A DNA stretch of 6,707 bases from Acidobacteriaceae bacterium (GTDB taxonomy: Bacteria > Acidobacteriota > Terriglobia > Terriglobales > Acidobacteriaceae): the NCBI GenBank assembly GCA_003132825.1, contig PKYX01000413.1, positions 1 to 6,707 on the forward strand. Direction: 5' to 3'. Below are positions 1 through 5,390 of this stretch, one piece after another (position 1 is the first letter of the stretch; each line of letters begins with the position of its first letter). A model generated the notes under the pieces. The model was not told the origin of the DNA, made no database searches, and worked only from the letters and a program-made list of their open reading frames with translations. A program made the position numbers and the translations under genes.

Positions 1-512
1 AGCAGGCCGCGAAGTAACGTAACTCCGACTTGGCTAAGATGTAGCCAGGAAAACTTCTGTAAACCCTCGAGAACTGCCGCGAATACGCCTAGAGGAAAGG
101 CTAATGCCGCGCCGGCGCCAGCCAGCGCGAACAACACCCGCGCGGATGCTAGAAAGCCGGCGGGTATCTTGAAAAGGAATTGCAGGTGAAAGAACCCAAT
201 TCCAGTAAGCAGCAACACAACCAATGACACGGCGGAATAGAATGCAACCCCCGTGCTGAGAAAACGCCTGAGTTTGTCTTCGTCCTGCGTCGCCGCGAAC
301 TTGGCCACATACCGAACGATGGAAGACCGGATCCCAAGATCGAAGAGTCCGTAATATCCGCTCAGAGAGAAGACCAGCACCCACAGGCTAAATGCCTCAT
401 CGCCCAGCTTATGGAGGATGAAGGGAGAAAGAAAGAAGCCAACCGCCGCATGGACCAGGAGACCCAGCCATGTGGCGCTGACATTTTTCGCGGCTTGTTC
501 CCTCAAATTCAT
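1..512 (-). CDS. Polysaccharide/oligosaccharide flippase (Wzx/RfbX-like), N-terminal part, truncated by window edge
   Basis: This gene reads leftwards from ATG at 512 and is still open at base 1, giving about 170 N-terminal residues. The protein starts MNLREQAAKNVSATW and then shows alternating hydrophobic stretches at roughly residues 13-33, 40-60, 86-108 and 122-146. These fit the first four membrane helices of a 12-14 helix flippase of the MATE/MVF/polysaccharide-transporter superfamily. The segment around residues 53-70 (GYYGLFDLGIRSSIVRYVAK) is typical of this superfamily's second helix and loop. Such proteins move undecaprenyl-linked glycans across the inner membrane; the cargo here is unknown. 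The reading frame stays open upstream into the end of the nucleotidyltransferase gene, but I saw no other ATG, GTG or TTG in frame there, and family N-termini match the ATG at 512. No clear Shine-Dalgarno precedes it, so translation may depend on the upstream gene 94 bp away. Family assignment is firm; exact subfamily is not. Confidence 0.85.
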   Translation of the reverse strand, partial: MNLREQAAKNVSATWLGLLVHAAVGFFLSPFILHKLGDEAFSLWVLVFSLSGYYGLFDLGIRSSIVRYVAKFAATQDEDKLRRFLSTGVAFYSAVSLVVLLLTGIGFFHLQFLFKIPAGFLASARVLFALAGAGAALAFPLGVFAAVLEGLQKFSWLHLSQVGVTLLRGL

Positions 513-606
513 GCGTGTATTCGCAAGAAGCGCTAATCGGGCCGGAGTTGCCCGGGCAACTCGCCCACCCTCCTCTGTAGTTCTTCCTGTCTTGGCGGAG
601 GCCTGC

Positions 607-1965
607 TTACAATCGAATGGTCGACTCTGTAGCCGGAGGACCGGCGACATCGGTCTCTGCCGGCTCGCGCCTGATGGAGGGCGCCAAATGTGCGTTCTCT
701 TTATTCAGCCGCTCCCAACGCGGTATTTCCCAGAGATACCGCAGCCCTCCCGTGACGTGGAAAAGCAGTCGGATGAGCACACGCTCGAGTTGCCACCCGC
801 GTCTTCCAGATTGTGCCGAAGATTTGCCGGTTATCGAGCGAGCCCTTAGAAAGAGTTTCTCAAAAGGAAATAGCCGAATCCGAATCGCGTGTCTTCTGAC
901 CCTGGCGTCGGGAAGATATTGCTGATGAAAGAAGAGAGCTAACTTCGCGACTGGGAACAGGCTAAGTCGGTCAGCATGAGTCTCCTCAAATACCCATGTT
1001 CGTGCATAGTGGTGAATCCAGAGTTGAACAGCGGGACGAAGCTTCTCCGTCCAAATCCCGGACGTCGATGGCAGGGGTGCCCTGAAAAAATGCGCGGATA
1101 GCTCGCCGACCACGACCACCATCTCGCGCAGCAGCTTGTCGCCTCCAATCCGGCGGTCGAGCCGTTCCCATAGCGAGACGTCGGCCGATCGCCGATTGAA
1201 AAAGTATCCAATCTCGTACAGCCAGGACATTCGCACCCATCCAGTCAGGACGTGGTTGAAAGCGTGTATGACCTGAAGCAGGAACGCATCTTCCTCGGGC
1301 AACGCAGGGAAACCCAACCCCTGCCAGCGCTGAGCTACTACGTTGTCCACAGAAAACCCGGGGTCGGTCAAAGGCACGGAATGGGAGTCGCTATCCCAGA
1401 AAGCAAGATGCAATTCGACTGCGTGAGGGGCATGCGCCTCGTACTGTTCATTGGCGGAAGGCGGCATCGATGCGGATGGCATCAAGTACACACATTCGTT
1501 TGCTGAGCACTTCTTGCGGGAGTATCCAGCGCCCTCGAGTACGCGCTGGGCCATGGGCAGCGAATGCTTATCCACCAAGTAATCGAAGTCGCCCTGGTGC
1601 CGTAGAGTGGCGTCGAAACAGAACTGGGGGACCAGGGAACAACCCTTCACCACCGCATACCTCACACCGCCGCGATTGAATTCCTGGTTGAGGAAATCAA
1701 ATTGACGCGCCATGTAGGCAACACGTCGCCGGTTCGCGGCCAGGTTCCCCTCGAGGTGAGCCCATGTCGAGGTCGGCAGAATGCCGATGGCGTTTGTGTC
1801 CTTGAGTTTCTGTAACAGGTAAAGGGCCAGGCCAGCATCGTGCAGCCACGTCAGTGTGCCGTCCCATGCGCGGCGGTCGAATCCCTTCAGCACGCTGAGA
1901 TGGCCACTTGTCGTTTCTGAAAAACCCAGGAAATCGACGATGGCCTCGGCTAAAGCTCGGCTCAC
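607..1965 (-). CDS. Nucleotidyltransferase family protein (NTP_transf_5 / PF14907 type)
   Basis: The protein has 452 residues. The nucleotidyltransferase signature is visible: a helical N-terminal region (about 1-95), then VRYAVVKGCSLVPQF at 101-115 carrying the K-G turn. QGDFDYLVD follows at 124-132, with acidic residues D126 and D128 in the metal-binding position, and VELHLAFW lies at 183-190, where family members carry a [DE]LH strand. A mostly helical C-terminal half follows, ending in a polar, proline-rich tail (about 420-452). PF14907 proteins are predicted nucleotidyltransferases found in exopolysaccharide and some peptide natural-product clusters; their reaction is largely uncharacterised. 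The start is GTG at 1965, supported by a good Shine-Dalgarno (GAGGTG, 1976-1971) with a 5-nt spacer. It lies 127 bp after the radical SAM gene's stop and 94 bp before the flippase start, on the same strand. I infer transfer of a nucleotidyl or related group in the pathway of the neighbouring genes. Substrate unknown. Confidence 0.8.
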   Translation of the reverse strand: MSRALAEAIVDFLGFSETTSGHLSVLKGFDRRAWDGTLTWLHDAGLALYLLQKLKDTNAIGILPTSTWAHLEGNLAANRRRVAYMARQFDFLNQEFNRGGVRYAVVKGCSLVPQFCFDATLRHQGDFDYLVDKHSLPMAQRVLEGAGYSRKKCSANECVYLMPSASMPPSANEQYEAHAPHAVELHLAFWDSDSHSVPLTDPGFSVDNVVAQRWQGLGFPALPEEDAFLLQVIHAFNHVLTGWVRMSWLYEIGYFFNRRSADVSLWERLDRRIGGDKLLREMVVVVGELSAHFFRAPLPSTSGIWTEKLRPAVQLWIHHYARTWVFEETHADRLSLFPVAKLALFFHQQYLPDARVRRHAIRIRLFPFEKLFLRARSITGKSSAQSGRRGWQLERVLIRLLFHVTGGLRYLWEIPRWERLNKENAHLAPSIRREPAETDVAGPPATESTIRL

Positions 1966-2092
1966 GGCCCCACCTCGACGGACTCATCCAGCGAAAATCG
2001 AGAGGAAAAAACGCTACCCTGCCCTCGTCACGCGTGCCAACTCGCGTACCCGGCTCCCCAAGTCGCGGATTCCAACGCGGTCGATATCTGAT

Positions 2093-3556
2093 TCACAAGC
2101 TCTCTGCCTTCGGCTTTCGCAGATCGATAAACTGCTGCGCCCACTTCAGTTCGAGTGGCGCGGCGTATACGCCTAATCGATATCGCCAACTACTTAGCGC
2201 TTTGAGCGTGAGGCGTCCCCAGTCAGGCAAACGGATGTCCTGAACCGTCGGCCACCTGGAGGAGACCACGAGTTCAAAGTTGTCGATCAACTGCTTGGTG
2301 CGAGGCCGCAGCCACGGTGTTTGGGGATCCTTCTGGGTAGCGAACCGCTGCCAAGAGTCCGTTGTCCACTCGTCCGGAGTGGTGGGGAATTGGAATTTCT
2401 CCTCGATGTCGCCGTACATGCGAGCCCGCTGCGGAACCGGCGTGTAATGCTCGACTATGATTTCCGAGTCCGGGTTCAACCGCTTCAATTGACGGATGAA
2501 TTGGATGCACTCCCGCGTGTCGCCCTCCGGATCTTTCGGATTTCCGAAAATGATGGAGAATTCGGGGATAATGCCAAAGCGACGGATGCGCGAGGCGAGA
2601 GCCAACGTGTCTTCGGCGCGTAAGTCCTTATTCATCTCCTTCAGATGTTCGTTCGATCCCGATTCCGCGCCAAAAAAGATCATAGTGCAGCCGGCGCGCC
2701 GAATGGCTTCGAACGTGGCATCCGCGTATTTCATCATAATGTCGATGCGCCCCTCGCACCACCATCGCATCTTAAGCGGGGTCATGCGGTCGGCGAGCTC
2801 ACGCGTGTGGTCCTCGCGCAGGAAAAAATTGTTGTCGTAAAACTGAATGGCATCGACACCGTAGTTCTGGGCAAGGTGGCGCAGAATGCCTTCGGTCCGC
2901 AGGGGCGATTCCATTTTTTCACGGCTGCCGGAAAAATTGACCACGCCGCAGAAGTTGCAGCGATAAGGGCACCCGATGCTGGCCTGGTGAACCGCGGTGC
3001 GGCGACCTAGAAACGTAGGCAGAACGTATCTCTCCACGGGGAGTCGGTGATATGGATACCAGGGAAAGGAATCGAGACTTTTCATTGGGCGCTCAGGATT
3101 GTGACGAGGTGCTCCGTCAGCGTCCTTGTAAGAGAGGCCGTTAATACTTTTCAGATCGCGATGTCCTCGAATGGCTTCGAGCAAGTCGAGGAAAGTTTCC
3201 TCCCCCTGGCCGCGGACGGCATAGTCCACGTAACCGGCGTTCAGGGTCGCAGCCGTGTAGTTCGTCGCGAAGTAGCCTCCCCAAACGATCGGCAGGTCCG
3301 GGAATCGCGCTCGAACCTCACGGCAGCTGGCGACGGCACCGACGGTCTGCGGCCCGGGCATGACCGTAACCGCCAGGAGTTCCACCCGGTGGCCTTTGAT
3401 CAGCGCGATTAACGATTCGGTAGGGTGTGGATCGATGTTGCCATCGACGATGGCGTGCTCTTCTTTGCCTTCTAGAACTGCTGCGATGGCTAAAATCGAC
3501 AGTGGAAGGCGCCGATTGCGAGGCTTCGTTGCCTTCGGGTTATAGAAGACGATCAT
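2093..3556 (-). CDS. B12-binding domain-containing radical SAM protein
   Basis: From ATG at 3556 the protein has 487 residues and begins MIVFYNPKATKPRNRR, the usual opening of this family's Rossmann-like B12-binding domain (about 1-130). Within it lie VWGGYFATNY (91-100) and RGQGEETFLDLLEAI (115-129), common in BchE-like proteins. The classical DxHxxG corrinoid motif is absent, as in many members of this class. The radical SAM barrel follows with GCPYRCNFC at 195-203, where C196, C200 and C203 (CxxxCxxC) would hold the 4Fe-4S cluster, and FGAESGS at 295-301 in the SAM-binding region. A C-terminal region (about 400-487) ends in a basic, helical stretch. The enzyme should use SAM, probably with cobalamin, for a radical methylation, cyclisation or rearrangement; the substrate is unknown. 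An in-frame ATG at 3655 would add 33 residues that do not resemble the family, so I prefer 3556, although neither start has a strong ribosome binding site. It heads the minus-strand group. Confidence 0.88.
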   Translation of the reverse strand: MIVFYNPKATKPRNRRLPLSILAIAAVLEGKEEHAIVDGNIDPHPTESLIALIKGHRVELLAVTVMPGPQTVGAVASCREVRARFPDLPIVWGGYFATNYTAATLNAGYVDYAVRGQGEETFLDLLEAIRGHRDLKSINGLSYKDADGAPRHNPERPMKSLDSFPWYPYHRLPVERYVLPTFLGRRTAVHQASIGCPYRCNFCGVVNFSGSREKMESPLRTEGILRHLAQNYGVDAIQFYDNNFFLREDHTRELADRMTPLKMRWWCEGRIDIMMKYADATFEAIRRAGCTMIFFGAESGSNEHLKEMNKDLRAEDTLALASRIRRFGIIPEFSIIFGNPKDPEGDTRECIQFIRQLKRLNPDSEIIVEHYTPVPQRARMYGDIEEKFQFPTTPDEWTTDSWQRFATQKDPQTPWLRPRTKQLIDNFELVVSSRWPTVQDIRLPDWGRLTLKALSSWRYRLGVYAAPLELKWAQQFIDLRKPKAESL

Positions 3557-3695
3557 GTGCCAAGTCTCAGCCCAATCTCGCACTGCTCTGCAAGCTACCG
3601 TCGCGGGCCGACACAGCTCCGCCGTTCGGGCTTTGCGGCCTGAGTCGATCACCATAACGAATCGACAGCCAGCGATGTGTCTCTAATTTGTCAAC

Positions 3696-3707
3696 ATTTT
3701 GCAAAAT
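3696..3707. promoter_or_regulatory. Perfect 12-bp palindrome, possible operator
   Basis: ATTTTGCAAAAT is identical to its own reverse complement. It sits in the AT-rich core of the divergent intergenic region, directly beside TTGTCAA (3688-3694). A perfect dyad between divergent genes is a typical arrangement for a dimeric repressor or activator site. No regulator gene is present in the window, so the protein that would bind is unknown, and a 12-bp AT-rich dyad could occur by chance. Confidence 0.3.
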
Positions 3708-3757
3708 CACCTCGACCAGTCCGTCGCGCCCCGAACGCTTTTTCGCTGCAACCAGAC

Positions 3758-3785
3758 TTGACACAAATTTGACAAGCTGCTGACA
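3758..3785 (+). repeat. Three TGACA direct repeats at 11-bp spacing
   Basis: TGACA occurs at 3759-3763, 3770-3774 and 3781-3785, exactly 11 bp apart, so all copies lie on nearly the same face of the helix. The first two are extended to TTGACA. The same pentamer occurs once in the opposite orientation at 3689-3693 (as TGTCA). The array is 66 bp upstream of the plus-strand GTG and overlaps the best candidate -35/-10 pair. This is the pattern expected for a direct-repeat operator or activator site, but TTGACA is also the sigma-70 -35 consensus, so part of it may simply be promoter. Confidence 0.4.
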
Positions 3786-3804
3786 ATTCATTCGTCCCGT
3801 CCCC

Positions 3805-3817
3805 CCTAAGATTTAGG
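3805..3817. promoter_or_regulatory. Short inverted repeat in the leader of the plus-strand gene
   Basis: CCTAA (3805-3809) and TTAGG (3813-3817) form a perfect 5-bp inverted repeat around GAT. It lies 33 bp before the GTG start. The 5-bp stem with a 3-nt loop is too small for a terminator, and there is no T-run. It could be a half-site pair for a regulator or part of a -10 region (TAAGAT, 3807-3812). Confidence 0.2.
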
Positions 3818-3850
3818 CCTTGATTTCCGCACAAATGAGGCGCAATCAGC

Positions 3851-5350
3851 GTGGCTGACATTCTGTTAACGCATTCCTATCATCTCTATTACGATCGCAA
3901 GCAGACGCGGAAAATGCAGCCCTATCCTCCGCTCGGCACTCTGTATGCGGCCGCTTTGCTTCGAAGCGCGGGCCTCTCCGTCGCGCTGTTCGACACCATG
4001 CTCAACGATCCGGAGCAGGGATTTCAGGCGGCCCTCAATGAGCACCGGCCCCGAGTTGTTGTGGTTTATGAGGATAGCTTTAACTTCCTTACGAAGATGT
4101 GCCTCAGTCGCATGCGGGAAGTCGCATATCACATTCTCGAGGCCTCGCGGGAGGCTGGAGCCATTGTCCTAGTGAATGGCTCTGACGCTTCGGATCACGC
4201 TCTGGATTATCTACAGAAAGGCTTCCGCTGCGTGCTGCTTGGGGAAGCAGAATGGACGCTGTTGGAGGCCGCGCAGCACCTGTTGAGGGGAGACGAGCAG
4301 GGTCTCACGCTGACTCCGGGGCTCGCCTATTTGGATGACGAAACCGGAGCGCTTGCGCGGACGACACAGCGGCCGCTGACGCGCAATCTCGACCTCCTGT
4401 CATTTCCCGCTCGCGATCTGATCGATACCGATCAATACCGTACCGCATGGCGAGCTGCTCACGGTTATTTCTCGCTGAACATCGTCGCTAGCCGCGGTTG
4501 CCCCTATCGCTGCAATTGGTGTGCCAAACCCATTTATGGCGACTCCTTCGCTATGCGGTCGCCGCGGAGCGTCGCGGAAGAAATGCGGCGACTGAAGTAC
4601 GATTTCGGCGTCGACCACCTGTGGTTCGCAGACGACATCTTCGGTCTCCGCCCACGATGGGTCGGCGAACTTGCTATGGCGGTCAAGGAACTCGACGCCG
4701 GCGTCCCGTTCAAAATGCAGTCACGAGTGGACTTGATGACCGTCGACACCGTACGCGCTTTGCGCCAAACGGGCTGTGCGGAAGTCTGGTTAGGCGTAGA
4801 GTCCGGGTCACAAAAGATTCTTGATGCTATGGACAAGGGAACTCGGATAGAACAGATCGCGAAGGCGCGGGAGAACCTGCGGAACGAGGGTATTCGAGCA
4901 TGCTTTTTCCTTCAGTTTGGATACCAAGGCGAGACCTGGGAGGACATTCAGCAGACGGCGGAGCTGGTACAAGTCACCCGTCCCGACGATATCGGGGTCT
5001 CGGTTTCATATCCACTACCGGGAACAAAATTCTTCGAGCGAGTCCAGGCACAACTGGGCGAAAAGACCAACTGGGCGGATAGCGAAGACCTTTCCATGAT
5101 GTTCCAGGGCACCTACAACAACGAGTTTTATCGCGCCTTACACGACGCTTTGCATGCCCAAGTTGATTCTTGGAATTCAGGCCGTAAGCCTGTGGGTGGC
5201 GAAGAACGCAATGCAGCCTCTGTCCCCGGCGAATTGTGGAACCGGGTTGTGCAACTTGAGAAATCGTGCCGCAACACTCGGCCTACCGTTCTGCCGAGTT
5301 TTGCAAGCCCGCAAATCGTGCAGTTGCACGCGGGCCCTAGTCTGAGCTAG
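3851..5350 (+). CDS. B12-binding domain-containing radical SAM protein (first of a tandem pair)
   Basis: The protein has 499 residues. It opens MADILLTHSYHLYYD, followed by MQPYPPLGTLYAAALLRSAG (22-41), the characteristic first strand, P-rich loop and helix of BchE-like B12-binding-type domains. The rest of this domain includes VVVVYEDSFNFLTKMCLSRM (69-88) and GEAEWTLLEAA (131-141), with no DxHxxG motif. The radical SAM domain has GCPYRCNWC at 216-224, with C217, C221 and C224 as cluster ligands, WFADDIF at 258-264, and GVESGSQKILDAMDKG at 315-330. The C-terminal part after about 385 (SYPLPGTKFFERV) is typical of the same class, and the last 50 residues are polar and poorly conserved-looking. 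GTG at 3851 is chosen because MADILLTH aligns with MDILLTH of the next gene; a GAGG lies 10 nt upstream. Expected role: cobalamin- and SAM-dependent radical chemistry in the cytoplasm on an unknown substrate. It is probably co-transcribed with the next gene, 40 bp away. Confidence 0.9.
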   Translation: MADILLTHSYHLYYDRKQTRKMQPYPPLGTLYAAALLRSAGLSVALFDTMLNDPEQGFQAALNEHRPRVVVVYEDSFNFLTKMCLSRMREVAYHILEASREAGAIVLVNGSDASDHALDYLQKGFRCVLLGEAEWTLLEAAQHLLRGDEQGLTLTPGLAYLDDETGALARTTQRPLTRNLDLLSFPARDLIDTDQYRTAWRAAHGYFSLNIVASRGCPYRCNWCAKPIYGDSFAMRSPRSVAEEMRRLKYDFGVDHLWFADDIFGLRPRWVGELAMAVKELDAGVPFKMQSRVDLMTVDTVRALRQTGCAEVWLGVESGSQKILDAMDKGTRIEQIAKARENLRNEGIRACFFLQFGYQGETWEDIQQTAELVQVTRPDDIGVSVSYPLPGTKFFERVQAQLGEKTNWADSEDLSMMFQGTYNNEFYRALHDALHAQVDSWNSGRKPVGGEERNAASVPGELWNRVVQLEKSCRNTRPTVLPSFASPQIVQLHAGPSLS

Positions 5351-5390
5351 GCTCCGACCGGGTTCTGCCGGCCGCATCCCAATCAGCCAA

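Larger units (their letters stand above)
3557..3850. promoter_or_regulatory. Divergent intergenic region between two radical SAM genes
   Basis: This stretch of almost 300 bp separates the minus-strand and plus-strand groups and must carry the promoters for both, unless transcription enters from outside. Its middle part (about 3680-3790) is AT-richer than the flanking coding DNA. It holds three TGACA repeats, a 12-bp palindrome and a CCTAA/TTAGG inverted repeat, each listed separately. A possible plus-strand promoter is TTGACA at 3758-3763 with GACAAT at 3782-3787 (18-bp spacer, 4 of 6 in the -10 box). A second candidate -10 is TAAGAT at 3807-3812, without a good -35. On the minus strand TTGACA at 3694-3689 is a -35 candidate, but no matching -10 was found. 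GAGG at 3837-3840, 10 nt before the GTG at 3851, is the only ribosome-binding-like sequence for the plus-strand gene. A 74-codon minus-strand ORF (3567-3791) crosses the region and is treated as doubtful. Confidence 0.55.

Noticed and set aside
34..384. Minus-strand ORF of 116 codons at the left edge
   Set aside because: It is on the flippase strand but in another frame. The frame from ATG 512 has membrane helices and family motifs, whereas this one is R/S-rich and lacks them.
418..849. Plus-strand ORF of 143 codons
   Set aside because: It lies antisense to the flippase start and the end of the nucleotidyltransferase gene, both of which have clear family motifs. Its translation is R/S/P-rich with no recognisable domain.
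2645..3412. Two plus-strand ORFs of 121 codons each (2645-3010 and 3047-3412)
   Set aside because: Both are antisense to the left radical SAM gene, whose motifs are intact through the whole region; GC-rich coding DNA commonly leaves such open shadow frames.
5351..5375. CCGG-flanked potential hairpin between the two plus-strand radical SAM genes
   Set aside because: The stem is only about 4-5 bp and has no T-run, so a terminator is not supported; the 40-bp gap is more consistent with co-transcription.
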